Below, one piece after another: positions 9,211-20,328 of a DNA stretch of 64,000 bases. This stretch comes from Kitasatospora sp. SolWspMP-SS2h (lineage in GTDB: Bacteria; Actinomycetota; Actinomycetes; Streptomycetales; Streptomycetaceae). The first letter of the stretch is position 1. The number at the start of each line of letters is the position of its first letter. The stretch is taken from contig NZ_QLLT01000001.1 in assembly GCF_003259315.1 (NCBI RefSeq), positions 372,001 to 436,000 on the forward strand, written 5' to 3'. A program made the position numbers and the translations under genes. The notes beneath the pieces are model-generated. The model saw only the letters and a program-made list of their open reading frames with translations, searched no databases and was not told the DNA's origin.

Positions 9211-9651
9211 TCAGGACGCGGCGGGATCGCCGTCCAGCGGCCTGGTCCAGCGGCGCCACCGGTCCTCGCGCCCGTAGCCGGCGGCCTCCCAGGCGGCGCG
9301 GCCCAGCGCGTTGTGCTCCAGCACCATCGCGTCGGCCCGGCGGCCACCGGCCTGCGCGAAGCGGGCGTGCGCGGCGTCGAGCAGGGCGGTGCCGATGCCC
9401 CGGCGGCGGGCGGCGGGGTGGACGGCCAGCCGGTAGAGGTGGCAGCGCCAGCCGTCCCACCCGGCGATCACCGTGCCGAGGATCGCGCCCTCGTGCTCGG
9501 CCAGGAGCAGGGCCTGCGGGTCGCGTTCCAGCAGCCGGGCGACGCCCGCCCGGTCGTCGCTGATGCTGGTGCCCTCGGCGGACTCGGCCCAGAACGCCAG
9601 CACCGCGTCGATGTCCTCGGGGCGGGCCGCCCGCAGCTCGTACTCGCTCAT
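9211..9651 (-). CDS. GNAT family N-acetyltransferase
   Basis: A compact 146-residue GNAT enzyme that would transfer an acetyl group from acetyl-CoA to an unknown amine. The start MSEYELRAARPEDIDAV is the usual first strand and helix. The acetyl-CoA binding loop reads RLAVHPAARRRGIGTALL (the R/Q-x-x-G-x-G/A motif as RRRGIG). The C-terminal EHNALGRAAWEAAGYGRE is the standard closing block. A purine-rich AGGAACGGGGG precedes the ATG. The length is normal. It lies convergent to the preceding acetyltransferase. Confidence 0.85.
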   Translation of the reverse strand: MSEYELRAARPEDIDAVLAFWAESAEGTSISDDRAGVARLLERDPQALLLAEHEGAILGTVIAGWDGWRCHLYRLAVHPAARRRGIGTALLDAAHARFAQAGGRRADAMVLEHNALGRAAWEAAGYGREDRWRRWTRPLDGDPAAS

Positions 9652-9760
9652 GCCCCCGTTCCTACCAGCCCCGCCCGGCCGCCCGCCAACGGGTTTGCCC
9701 GCCCCGCCCCGTCCTCCGTCCCCGCCGCGTTCCCCGTCCCCGGCGCGGCCTGGCGCCGGG

Positions 9761-10465
9761 TCAGCCGCGCAGCGCCCACACCGTGGTGGACTTCTCGGCC
9801 GCGTCCTCCAGGTCGGCGGCGACCGGGACGGTGTACTCGGCGAGCGCGGTGAAGCGCCCGCGCGGCAGGTAGGCCCGCCCCGGGTCGCCGACCACCACGG
9901 TCGCGCCCCGGGCGGCGGCCCGCTCCAGGAACGGCAGGAAGCGGGCCGCCATCGTCCGCTCGTAGAACACGTCGCCCGCCAGCACCACCTCGTCCGGCGC
10001 GCCGTCACCGTCCAGCACGTCGGCCAGTTCGGCCGTCACCGCGACGCCGTTGAGCTGCGCGTTCACCTCGATCGAGGCCACCGCGTAGGCGTCGATCTCC
10101 GCCGCCCGCACCCCGGCCGCGCCGCTCAGCGCCGCCGCGACGCCGACCAGTCCGGAGCCCGCCGCCAGGTCCAGCACCCGCCGCCCGCGCACCAGTTCGG
10201 GATGGTCCAGGACGTACCGGGCCACCGCCACCCCGCCCGCCCAGGGGAACGCCCAGAACGGCGGCGGCAGCCCCTCCCGTCCGCGCGCCCGCTCGGTGGT
10301 CTCCCACAGCTCGATCGCGTCCCCCGCCATCCGCAGCCGCACCTCGGGCACGAACGGCACCGGCCCGGGACTGGTGTGGGCGCGGACGAACTCGGCGTCC
10401 TCCCCGGCGACCGGGCGCACGGGCGGGTGCGCGGTCGGGTGTACTGCGGCGGTGTCGTTCCCCAT
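9761..10465 (-). CDS. SAM-dependent methyltransferase, ETF-beta-lysine/NNMT-like
   Basis: Class I methyltransferase of 234 residues. The motif I glycine loop VLDLAAGSGLVGVAAAL follows the block PPPFWAFPWAGGVAVARY, which is characteristic of the METTL20/ETFB lysine methyltransferase and nicotinamide N-methyltransferase-like group. An acidic motif II (AAEIDAYAVASIEVNAQLN) and the LAGDVFYE motif IV follow. The substrate is unknown; proteins and small amines are both possible for this group. The ATG opens onto the intergenic region that contains the long poly-C tract, so its expression could depend on that tract. Confidence 0.75.
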   Translation of the reverse strand: MGNDTAAVHPTAHPPVRPVAGEDAEFVRAHTSPGPVPFVPEVRLRMAGDAIELWETTERARGREGLPPPFWAFPWAGGVAVARYVLDHPELVRGRRVLDLAAGSGLVGVAAALSGAAGVRAAEIDAYAVASIEVNAQLNGVAVTAELADVLDGDGAPDEVVLAGDVFYERTMAARFLPFLERAAARGATVVVGDPGRAYLPRGRFTALAEYTVPVAADLEDAAEKSTTVWALRG

Positions 10466-10530
10466 GGGCGGAAGCTTAGGGCGTCCACGGCGCTCCACCT
10501 CCCGCCCGCCACCCGCCCGCCCGCCCGCCA

Positions 10531-10570
<40 letters not shown>

Positions 10571-10655
10571 TCCCCGTCTCCCCCTGTCTTCGCCCGCCCC
10601 TCCCGTCCCCCACCCGTCTCCCACCGGTCCTCCGCCGCGCCGACGGCGGGTCACC

Positions 10656-10667
10656 CCGTGATCACGG
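10656..10667. promoter_or_regulatory. 12-base perfect palindrome in ROK upstream region
   Basis: CCGTGATCACGG is a perfect palindrome in the 435-base gap before the ROK regulator. It could be an operator for that regulator or for the divergent methyltransferase. The rest of the gap, apart from the poly-C tract, shows nothing else recognisable. Confidence 0.35.
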
Positions 10668-10900
10668 ACGACGTACCGTTTCGATACCGAAGCCGTTATG
10701 AGCTGCGGAAACGCTCGCCCCGCGCGGGGCCGCCCGAGTACGATCCGGGCAGACGCCCCGGCCGGTGCACCCCACAAGTGCCAGGCCGCGGGCGGCGGCT
10801 CCGCGCGGGCCCGCGACGGCCTCACCACGGCCGGACGGGCGATGCCGCGCTCCACGTCACCGCGCGCCAGGGCAGTCGCGCGAAGCGGAAGGGCAGCGAT

Positions 10901-12055
10901 TTGACGGACCGGCTCACCGGAGGGGACTCCTCACTGCTGCGGCGCATCAACGCCGCGGTCACCCTGCGGTCGTTGCGCGACGGACAGGCCGTCACGCTGA
11001 CCCAGCTCGTCGGCGACACCGGCCTGTCCAGGCCCACCGTCGAGGGCGTGATCGAGGGGCTGCTGGAGTCCGGGCTGGTCGCCGAGGTCGAGCACGTCCA
11101 GGAGTCGGGCCGTCAGCGCGGCCGCCCGGCCCGCTGGTTCCGGTTCCGCGCCGAGGCCGGGCACGTGCTCGGCATCGAGATCGGCGTCCACGACCTGCGG
11201 GTCGTCCTCGCCGACCTGGCCGGCGAGGTGCTGACCAGCCACTCCCGGCCGGTGGACGAGTCGGTGGAGGCCGAGGAGCGGCTCGCCCTGGTCCGCACCA
11301 CCGTCGGCGAGGTGCTGCGCAAGGCCGGGGTCTCCCGCGACAACCTGTGGGAGGTCGCCGTCGGCACCCCCGGCATCGTCGACCGGGACGGCACCATCCG
11401 GCTCGGCACCGCGATGCCCGGCTGGACCGGCCTCGACCTCGGGGCCCGGCTGCGCCGCTCCTTCCGCTGCCCCGTGGTGATCGAGAACGACGCCAACCTG
11501 GCCGCCATCGCCGAGCACTGGAAGGGCGCGGCGGTCGGCAAGGGCGACGTGGTGTTCGTGATGGCCGGGCTCAGCCCCGGCGCCGGCTCGCTGATCGGCG
11601 GGCGGCTGCACCGCGGCCACGGCGGCGCGGCCGGCGAGATCGGCGCGCTCCACCTGCTCGGCCAACAGGCCACCCCCGAACGGCTGTTGTCCACCACCGG
11701 CAAGCCGCTCGACCCGCTGGACGAGGCCGCCGTGGCCCGGGTGCTGCGGCTGGCCCGGGAGGGCGACCAGGTCTCGCAGATCGCCATGGACCGCTTCCTG
11801 AGCCGCCTGGTGCACGACGTCACCGCGCTGGTCCTCGCCCTCGACCCCGAACTCGTCGTGGTCGGCGGCTGGGCGGCCGGGCTGGACGGGGTGCTGGAGC
11901 CGCTGCGCGAGCAGCTCGCCCGCTACACGCTGCGCTCCCCCGAGGTGGCGCTCGCCGCGCTCGGCTCCGAGGTGGTCGCGATGGGCGCGCTGCGGGTCGC
12001 CCTCGACCACGTCGAGGAGCAGCTGTTCGCCGTCGACCCGCCCACCGCGCGGTAG
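10901..12055 (+). CDS. ROK family transcriptional regulator
   Basis: A 384-residue ROK repressor. Residues about 15-75 form a winged helix-turn-helix (VTLTQLVGDTGLSRPTVEGVIEGLLESGL). The ROK sugar-binding domain follows: GIEIGVHDLRVVLADLAG, GTPGIVDRDGTIRLG, VIENDANLAAIAEH with the ND pair, and GHGGAAGEIGALHLLG. The usual CxCGxxGCxE zinc motif is missing; the equivalent segment LHLLGQQATPERLL has no cysteines, which departs from typical ROK proteins. The TTG start was chosen because GGAAGGG lies eight bases before it. No sugar operon is adjacent, so its target is unclear. Confidence 0.88.
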   Translation: MTDRLTGGDSSLLRRINAAVTLRSLRDGQAVTLTQLVGDTGLSRPTVEGVIEGLLESGLVAEVEHVQESGRQRGRPARWFRFRAEAGHVLGIEIGVHDLRVVLADLAGEVLTSHSRPVDESVEAEERLALVRTTVGEVLRKAGVSRDNLWEVAVGTPGIVDRDGTIRLGTAMPGWTGLDLGARLRRSFRCPVVIENDANLAAIAEHWKGAAVGKGDVVFVMAGLSPGAGSLIGGRLHRGHGGAAGEIGALHLLGQQATPERLLSTTGKPLDPLDEAAVARVLRLAREGDQVSQIAMDRFLSRLVHDVTALVLALDPELVVVGGWAAGLDGVLEPLREQLARYTLRSPEVALAALGSEVVAMGALRVALDHVEEQLFAVDPPTAR

Positions 12056-12108
12056 CCGCCGCCCGCGTCCCCGCGCCGCCCGCGTTCCCGCGCCGCCCTC
12101 GGCCCCCG

Positions 12109-12771
12109 CTACGCCAGGCAGAGCAGGTCGTACGCACCGCCGAGCCGCGCCCGGGCGTGCGCCAGCATCCGCCGCGCGTACCGGGGGTCGTGCTTGAGCG
12201 AGTCGTAGCCGGGGCGGTCGTCGGGCGGCAGCACGCCCGCGGTCTCGGCGAGGTAGACGTCGAAACCCGGGTACATCAGCACCGCGTACGGCAGGTCGTC
12301 GACGTCCAGCGCGAACACCGGGTACTCGCCGAGCCCGTCGCGCTCGGCGTGCGGGCCGACGGACAGCACCCGGCGGGAGTCGGAGCCGCCGGGCAGCAGG
12401 AAGCACTCGCCGAACCGCTCCGAGAACGGCTCGAAGCAGGAGCCCCACGGCTCGCCGTACTCCTCGACGGCGATCTCGCCCAGGGTGCGCGGCGCGAGGG
12501 CGCCGTCCTCGTCGAACCAGTCGTGGCGCGCCAGCATGCCGCTGTCGTACGCCAGCCAGGTGCGCAGACTGGGCGGCAGCGGGTGGCCGCTGGGGAAGGC
12601 CGTCAGCTCGGGGCGCGGCCGGAGGGCGCCCTCGACCCACGGGCCGGCGAACCGGTGGTGGTCGAGCACCTGACGGCCCGGGTCCTCCCGCACGGCGGCG
12701 ACCGCCCGTTCGGTGAGCACCCTGCCGTGGTCCGCCTGCCCGGTCAGGTCCGCCCGGCCCGTCTGATCCAT
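12109..12771 (-). CDS. Hypothetical protein, weakly SMI1/KNR4 (SUKH)-like
   Basis: A 220-residue soluble protein, rather acidic and rich in aromatic residues, not firmly recognised. The block PLPPSLRTWLAYDSGML and the later YPVFALDVDDLPYAVLMYPGFDVYLAE have the layout seen in SMI1/KNR4-like (SUKH) proteins, some of which are immunity or housekeeping adaptors. The match is by eye and weak. The ATG at 12771 was preferred over a GTG 24 bases upstream because only it has a purine-rich GGGGAG upstream. It is convergent with the ROK regulator and downstream of the GntR gene. Confidence 0.6.
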   Translation of the reverse strand: MDQTGRADLTGQADHGRVLTERAVAAVREDPGRQVLDHHRFAGPWVEGALRPRPELTAFPSGHPLPPSLRTWLAYDSGMLARHDWFDEDGALAPRTLGEIAVEEYGEPWGSCFEPFSERFGECFLLPGGSDSRRVLSVGPHAERDGLGEYPVFALDVDDLPYAVLMYPGFDVYLAETAGVLPPDDRPGYDSLKHDPRYARRMLAHARARLGGAYDLLCLA

Positions 12772-12840
12772 CGTGGCGCCGCTCCCCTGCTTCACCGGTC
12801 GTCAGTGAGCAGGAGCGTAACGGCGGCCACCGACAAGGCG

Positions 12841-12859
12841 TCCTGACGGCCCGTCAGGA
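12841..12859. promoter_or_regulatory. 19-base palindrome upstream of the SUKH-like gene
   Basis: TCCTGACGG-C-CCGTCAGGA is a perfect inverted repeat with a one-base centre, placed between the GntR stop and the start of the hypothetical gene. The tiny loop argues for a protein-binding site rather than a terminator. An operator for the adjacent GntR regulator is the simplest guess. Confidence 0.45.
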
Positions 12860-12891
12860 GCGGCGGTGGGCGGCGGGTGCCGGGCCCGGCC

Positions 12892-13695
12892 TCAGGAGAC
12901 GGCGGCGGCGACCGGGACGGCGGAGGCGACCTGGACGGCCGCGCCGGACTCGCCGAAGGTCAGCTTGCAGGTGTCGGCCCGGTAGGTGGAGACCCCGACC
13001 GCGACCAGCCGGCCGGCCGTCGCGTACTGCGTGGTGACCACCAGCACCGGGGTGCCCGGGGGGCGCTCCAGCAGCGCGGCCTCGGCGGCCTCCGCGACAC
13101 CCAGCTCCACCGAGCGGGACTCGCCCTCGGCGCCGAGCCGCTCCAGCTGGCGCAGCACGCCGCGGGCCCGGTCGCCGCCCTTCACCACCACGGCCAGGTG
13201 CGGCAGCGCGGCGGAGGGCACGTGCAGCGACTCGGCGGCGACCGTCACGCCCTGGACGGTCCGCAGCCGGCGCACGGTGTGCACCTGGTCGCCCGCGGCC
13301 AGGCCCAGCGTGCGGGCCAGCGCGGCGGCGGCGGGGCCGGTGGTGCAGTCCACCACCGTCCACTCCTGCCCGTCGCGGGCGGCGCCGGGACGGCCGGACT
13401 CGCGCCCGCCGACCGGGATGCCCACCCGCGGGGCGGCGATCAGCGTGCCGATGCCGCGGCGGCGGACCAGGCGGCCCTCCAGCTCCAGCTGGTCCAGGGC
13501 CTGCCGGAGGGTGGCCCGGGCCACGCCGAAGCGCGCCGAGAGCTCCCGCTCGTTGGGCAGCACCTGGCCGGTGGAGAACTCGGTGTCCATGGTGCGCAGC
13601 AGCACCGTGCGCAGGTGCCAGTACTTCGGCTCCGCCACCGCCGCGAGCGTTCCTTGCCCCACCGTGTCCTCCACCCTGAGGGACGACAGGCCCAC
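12892..13695 (-). CDS. GntR family regulator with UTRA domain (HutC subfamily)
   Basis: A 267-residue repressor. The N-terminal winged helix is at about residues 25-90 (FSTGQVLPNERELSARFGVA, then RATLRQALDQLELEGRL and the wing RRRGIGTLI). The UTRA ligand domain occupies about 110-255 (VRRLRTVQGVTVAAESLHVP, TPVLVVTTQYATAGRLV). This is the HutC/DasR architecture, which senses small metabolites such as amino sugars or histidine derivatives; the ligand here is unknown. The GTG start has GGGGAG five bases before it. A second GTG at VEDTVGQ is possible and would remove seven residues. It is divergent from exonuclease III, across a 208-base gap. Confidence 0.88.
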   Translation of the reverse strand: MGLSSLRVEDTVGQGTLAAVAEPKYWHLRTVLLRTMDTEFSTGQVLPNERELSARFGVARATLRQALDQLELEGRLVRRRGIGTLIAAPRVGIPVGGRESGRPGAARDGQEWTVVDCTTGPAAAALARTLGLAAGDQVHTVRRLRTVQGVTVAAESLHVPSAALPHLAVVVKGGDRARGVLRQLERLGAEGESRSVELGVAEAAEAALLERPPGTPVLVVTTQYATAGRLVAVGVSTYRADTCKLTFGESGAAVQVASAVPVAAAVS

Positions 13696-13891
13696 CGCGG
13701 CTCCCCGTTTCGGCAGGTGGGGGAGGCGGGCTTTATCCGTCCTTCTTTATTAAAGGTCTTTGCAGTAAGTGACAGTAGGGGGTGCCCCGGGAGATGGTCA
13801 AGACCAATGGGAGGTGTTCCTTGCGGATCGCCCGCCGACCCGGTATGGCCCGCCGGTTCGCCCGGAATGCCGGGCTGTCGGAGCCGACCGG

Positions 13892-13897
13892 TACCCT
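13892..13897 (+). promoter_or_regulatory. Predicted -10 element of a leaderless exonuclease III transcript
   Basis: TACCCT (TANNNT) ends six bases before the GTG of the exonuclease gene, and no Shine-Dalgarno is present. In actinobacteria transcription typically starts about seven bases after this hexamer, which would be the GTG itself. No good -35 box is seen. Confidence 0.5.
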
Positions 13898-13903
13898 CGC
13901 TCC

Positions 13904-14710
13904 GTGCACAGCATCATCACGACAGTCAACGTCAACGGGATCCGGGCGGCCGCCAAGAAGGGCTTCCTGGAGTGGATCGACGGCACCGAGTCCGAGGTGG
14001 TCTGCCTCCAGGAGGTGCGCGCCGAGGCCGGGCAGTTCGACGACGTGCTGGCCCGGCTCGACGGGTGGCACGGTGTCTGGGCGCCCGCCGCGGCCAAGGG
14101 GCGGGCCGGGGTGGCGGTGCTCTCCCGGCGCGCGCCCGAGGCCACCCGGATCGGCTTCGGGTCCGCCGAGTTCGACTCCTCCGGCCGCTACGCCGAGCTC
14201 GACCTGCCCGGCCTGACGGTCGCCTCGCTGTACCTCCCCTCCGGCGAGGTGGGCACCGCGCGGCAGGACGAGAAGGAGCGCTTCATGGCCGAGTTCCTGC
14301 TCCACCTCGGCGAGCTGCGGGCCCGCGCGGCGGCGGAGGGCCGCGAGGTGGTGGTCTGCGGCGACTGGAACATCGCCCACCGCGAGGCCGACCTGCGCAA
14401 CTGGAAGGCCAACCGGAAGAAGGCCGGCTTCCTCCCCGAGGAGCGCGCCTGGTTCTCCCGCGTCCTCGACGACCACGGCTACGTGGACGTCCTGCGCCAC
14501 CACCACCCCGACCAGGACGGCCCCTACTCCTGGTGGTCCTACCGCGGCCGCGCCTTCGACAACGACGCCGGCTGGCGCATCGACTACCAGCTGGCCACCC
14601 CGGGTCTGGCCGCCCGCTGCACCCGCGCCCACGTCGAACGCGCCGCCACCCACGCCGAGCGCTGGTCCGACCACGCCCCGGTCACGGCGGTCTACGGCCA
14701 CGGCTCCTGA
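13904..14710 (+). CDS. xth: Exodeoxyribonuclease III (AP endonuclease)
   Basis: DNA repair enzyme of 268 residues in the exonuclease III / endonuclease-exonuclease-phosphatase family. It cleaves at abasic sites and removes 3'-blocking groups. Active-site blocks are TVNVNGIRAAAKKGFLEW, VVCLQEVRAE (metal-binding Glu), VVVCGDWNIAHREADLRN (Asp, Asn) and the C-terminal WSDHAPVTAVY (Asp-His). The YSWWSYRGRAFDNDAGWRID segment is typical of the bacterial XthA group. The GTG start is chosen from conservation of the first strand (SIITTVNVNG). It lacks a ribosome site and has a leaderless-type promoter. It is convergent with the methylisoborneol genes across a strong hairpin. Confidence 0.93.
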   Translation: MHSIITTVNVNGIRAAAKKGFLEWIDGTESEVVCLQEVRAEAGQFDDVLARLDGWHGVWAPAAAKGRAGVAVLSRRAPEATRIGFGSAEFDSSGRYAELDLPGLTVASLYLPSGEVGTARQDEKERFMAEFLLHLGELRARAAAEGREVVVCGDWNIAHREADLRNWKANRKKAGFLPEERAWFSRVLDDHGYVDVLRHHHPDQDGPYSWWSYRGRAFDNDAGWRIDYQLATPGLAARCTRAHVERAATHAERWSDHAPVTAVYGHGS

Positions 14711-14722
14711 TCCCGCCGCCGG

Positions 14723-14754
14723 CCGGTCCCCGGCGCCTGGGCGGCGGGGACCGG
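14723..14754. terminator. Bidirectional hairpin between xth and the methylisoborneol operon
   Basis: Arms CCGGTCCCCG and CGGGGACCGG pair perfectly and enclose a second CGCC/GGCG stem. It lies between two convergent genes, as expected for a shared terminator. There is no T-run, as is common in GC-rich actinomycetes. Confidence 0.7.
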
Positions 14755-14787
14755 TGGGGGCGGAGGACGGTCAGAGGGGCAGAGGGG

Positions 14788-15699
14788 TCAGACGCGGTCG
14801 GCTGCGATCAGGACGTACTGGAAGGAGCCGTCCTTGTAGGACTCGATGAACGCCTCCTCGATGCCGGTGACCAGCGAGGAGGTGGCGCGCAGTTCCCAGT
14901 AGGGGAGGGTGTCGGGGGTCAGGTCGATGACGGCCTGCGGGACGAGGCGGTTGTCGGCCATCGCGCGGAGGTACTCGCGGCGGGAGTGGATGTTGCACTC
15001 GAAGTGGGCGTTGATCTGGGAGACCCACTTGGAGGGCTGGCCGTAGCGCGGGTTCCAGCAGCCGGTGACGGTGACGTACCGGCCGCCGACCTTGAGCACC
15101 CGGGCGTGCTCGGCGAACAGGTCGTGCAGGTCGACGTACATGCTGGACTCGTTGTTCCAGGAGCCGGACATCAGGCCGCCGGCGAACGGGGTGTCGAGCA
15201 TGTTGCAGACCCGGGAGCGGACGTGGTCGGCGATGCCGAGCTCCCGGGCGCGGCGGTTGCCGAACTCGGCCTGGGTGGTGGAGAGGGTGACGCCCTCGAC
15301 CTTGCAGCCGAAGCGCTGGTGGGCCATGACCATGGAGCCGCCGCGACCGCAGCCGGCGTCCATCAGGGTGTCGCCCGGCGCGATCGGGCCGAGGTGGTCG
15401 AGCAGGACCTCGGCCTGGGCGGACTCCAGCCGGTGCAGTTCGGCGATCAGCTTCTTCTCGTACGCGCCGTCCTCGGGGGTGCCGAGGGCGGCGTGGTCGA
15501 CCTCGCCGATGCCGTAGTGGTGGTGGTAGAGGCCGTCGACGTCGCCGAGGCGCAGGTTGACCGGCCGGGCCTCGTTGTTCCAGTAGCGGGCGATGTCGCC
15601 CTGGTAGGCGGTCGCCGGAGCCGGAACGAAGGGGGTGGCGGCGTCGGTGCCGGTGGGGGCGGGGCCGGTGGTGGTGGTGTCGAATTCGGTGCTGGTCAT
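14788..15699 (-). CDS. Geranyl diphosphate 2-C-methyltransferase
   Basis: Cytoplasmic SAM-dependent methyltransferase, 303 residues. It adds a methyl group to C2 of geranyl diphosphate to give 2-methyl-GPP, the first committed step to 2-methylisoborneol. The early block YWNNEARPVNLRLGDVDGLY, followed by HHHYGIG, is characteristic of this family. Motif I reads MDAGCGRGGSMVMA and is followed by SWNNESSMYVDLHDLF. An ATG at 15699 was chosen over a GTG six bases upstream, and the ribosome site is weak for either. It lies 27 bases after the cyclase gene on the same strand, so the two form an operon and act in sequence. Confidence 0.95.
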   Translation of the reverse strand: MTSTEFDTTTTGPAPTGTDAATPFVPAPATAYQGDIARYWNNEARPVNLRLGDVDGLYHHHYGIGEVDHAALGTPEDGAYEKKLIAELHRLESAQAEVLLDHLGPIAPGDTLMDAGCGRGGSMVMAHQRFGCKVEGVTLSTTQAEFGNRRARELGIADHVRSRVCNMLDTPFAGGLMSGSWNNESSMYVDLHDLFAEHARVLKVGGRYVTVTGCWNPRYGQPSKWVSQINAHFECNIHSRREYLRAMADNRLVPQAVIDLTPDTLPYWELRATSSLVTGIEEAFIESYKDGSFQYVLIAADRV

Positions 15700-15726
15700 G
15701 TCCACGTGTCCGTTTCTTGCCGGTTC

Positions 15727-17031
15727 TTACCAGAAGTTGGGCAGGGTGTAGCGGTAGGTGTTGGTCCGGTGCCAGTAGTGGTTGCCGTCCACCCAGGCGG
15801 CCACCCCGCGCAGGAAGCGCAGCAGCGGCGGGGCCGGGCAGGCGGCGGCGAGGGCGGCGGACTCGGCCTCGAAGGCGTGCATCAGCTCGTTGTGGACCTC
15901 GACGGCCTTCAGGTAGCCGTCCCGGTCGGAGAGCCCCTCGCGTTCGGCGATCACCACGGGCAGGTTGAGGTGGCGGCCGGGGCTCGCCAGCTCCTTGGTG
16001 TACGAGTAGAGGTCGTTGACCAGGGTGGTCGCGTTCCCGGCGAGCGCGATGACCCGCTGGGTCCCGGGCCTCGCGTGCAGGTCGGCCGGCAGTTCGTAGC
16101 CGCCGACGGTGTCGGTGATGGTCGGGCAGGGGCGGAAGTTGTTGAACTGGCGCATCGCCAGGTACTCCCACACCTCGGGCACGTGGTCGGTCTCGGCCCA
16201 GGCGGCCTCGGCCAGGTAGCCCAGGTGCAGGCGCGCCATGTCGTGCCGGTAGCGGTCGGCCTGGGAGGGGGACGCGGCGTCGGTGAAGTACGCCATGGCG
16301 GAGCGGTAGGCGCGGCGCGGGGCGTCCGAGCCGAGCGACTCGGCCCAGCCCGGCGCGTACTCCGCGGTGGTGTGCAGCGGGTCGATGGCGGTGTGCGCGA
16401 GCAGCAGCCGGCTGCCGAGGCCGACCGGGGAGCCGCCGTGGTCCTCGCAGTAGCAGTCGTCGACCGCGTTCTCGGCGACCATCAGGCGGGTGGCCAGCAT
16501 CAGGTGGTCGACGGTGGGGGCGTCCGGGTGGCAGGCCACCATGTAGCGCCCGACCGAGAAGCCGTCGAACTCGCCTTCCCACTCGTCGGGGAAGAGGTCC
16601 ACCTCGTCCACCGCCCAGTCCTTGATCCGGCGGCTGACCTCGGCCACCCGGACGGGGTCGGGCTCCGGCACCGGGTGGTGGTACAGGCCGGGCACCGGGA
16701 TGCCCTCCGCCGGGGTGCCCTTCGCCGGGGTGGCGGCGGACGGCTCCGGGACGGCGGCGGGCCGCGGCGGCGCGGCCGGTGCCGGGAGGCGGGGCAGTAG
16801 CAGGCCGCCCGTCCCGAGTCCGCTGGGGCCGCGCAGGATGCGCTCCAGCCCGCCGCCGGACGCCCCGGACGCCCCGGGCGCGGCGGGTACGGCGGTGGGC
16901 GCGGCGGCGGATGCGGTGCGTGCGTCGAGGACGGCGGCGATGGCGGTGGTGGCGGGCGGGCCGGGCAACGCGGTGAGGGCGGCCGGGGCGGCGGGGGCCG
17001 GGGGCGGAGAGGAAGGCCCTGGCTCGGGCAT
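15727..17031 (-). CDS. 2-methylisoborneol synthase
   Basis: Class I terpene cyclase of 434 residues. It ionises 2-methyl-GPP and cyclises it with water capture to 2-methylisoborneol, an earthy-smelling volatile. The aspartate-rich metal motif has the variant form DDCYCED that is typical of this enzyme, and the second metal motif is NDLYSYTKE. The pattern RYYMVACHPDAP-like at GRYMVACHPDAP and a C-terminal WHRTNTYRY-like block are also family features. The first ~120 residues are a Pro/Ala-rich disordered extension, which is usual for actinomycete forms. AAGGAG lies about seven bases before the ATG. Many actinomycete loci have a cyclic-nucleotide-binding protein gene directly upstream. None is present here. 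Confidence 0.95.
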   Translation of the reverse strand: MPEPGPSSPPPAPAAPAALTALPGPPATTAIAAVLDARTASAAAPTAVPAAPGASGASGGGLERILRGPSGLGTGGLLLPRLPAPAAPPRPAAVPEPSAATPAKGTPAEGIPVPGLYHHPVPEPDPVRVAEVSRRIKDWAVDEVDLFPDEWEGEFDGFSVGRYMVACHPDAPTVDHLMLATRLMVAENAVDDCYCEDHGGSPVGLGSRLLLAHTAIDPLHTTAEYAPGWAESLGSDAPRRAYRSAMAYFTDAASPSQADRYRHDMARLHLGYLAEAAWAETDHVPEVWEYLAMRQFNNFRPCPTITDTVGGYELPADLHARPGTQRVIALAGNATTLVNDLYSYTKELASPGRHLNLPVVIAEREGLSDRDGYLKAVEVHNELMHAFEAESAALAAACPAPPLLRFLRGVAAWVDGNHYWHRTNTYRYTLPNFW

Positions 17032-17148
17032 CCTGGACTCCTTACTGGGAGGGGACGGTCTGGTCGGGACGGCCGGCGGAGGCGCGTCCGGGCGTGCGGA
17101 CGGGGGCGGGCGGCGTGCGGCCGTCCGCCACGAGCGGGGATCTCGTGG

Positions 17149-17262
17149 TCAGCCTGCTCCGGGAGCGTCCGCGGACGCGTTCGGCGGGTCGACCCGCGTC
17201 CGTGCGAGCGTCCGCGTCGGCAGCGGTGCCGACTCCACGACCGGGCCGGCCTCAACGGTCAT
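17149..17262 (-). CDS. Possible 37-residue leader ORF before the methylisoborneol operon
   Basis: A short open frame starting MTVEAGPVVESAPLPTRT, with a good GAGGAG ribosome site ten bases before the ATG. It lies 117 bases upstream of the cyclase on the same strand. No family is recognised. It may be a translated leader, a remnant of a former upstream gene, or chance. Confidence 0.35.
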   Translation of the reverse strand: MTVEAGPVVESAPLPTRTLARTRVDPPNASADAPGAG

Positions 17263-17292
17263 GGGACGAACACTCCTCGGGGAACGGGTAAT

Positions 17293-17305
17293 TGACGATC
17301 CGTCA
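17293..17305. promoter_or_regulatory. Inverted repeat TGACG-N3-CGTCA upstream of the methylisoborneol genes
   Basis: TGACG ATC CGTCA lies about 30 bases upstream of the small ORF start, in the presumed promoter region of the operon. It resembles a small operator. The rest of the 292 bases between this small ORF and the cellulase gene holds the cellulase terminator and nothing else recognised. Confidence 0.35.
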
Positions 17306-17444
17306 GCAATCGTGACCGGCTCGGTCGGATCTTGGGGAACGCTAACGCTCCGTAGACGCGCTCCGCCCACGGGGCCGGGGGTATTTACCTCGATACGGTG
17401 ATCTTGCGAACCCCGAGGTTTACCCGGGCCGTCCTGGCCGCGCG

Positions 17445-17488
17445 CGAACGCCCCCGCCCCCGCGCGGCGGCGGGGACGGGGGCGTTCG
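17445..17488 (-). terminator. Long hairpin downstream of the GH9 cellulase
   Basis: Nineteen-base arms beginning CGAACGCCCCCG and ending CGGGGGCGTTCG, with one internal mismatch and a six-base loop, lie 67 bases beyond the cellulase stop on the minus strand. This is a likely terminator. It also insulates the methylisoborneol promoter region. Confidence 0.7.
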
Positions 17489-17554
17489 AATTCCGGCGGG
17501 TTGGACGGGCGGGACGGGCGGGACGGGCGGGACGGGCCGAACGGACTGGACGGG

Positions 17555-20236
<2,682 letters not shown>

Positions 20237-20328
20237 TTACAGAAGGGATTTCACGCCCCGCAGGGACCCGCCTCGCCTGCCTCGCCCGTCGGTTCCCGCC
20301 AGTGCCTGCCGGCGCCCGCCGGTGCCCG

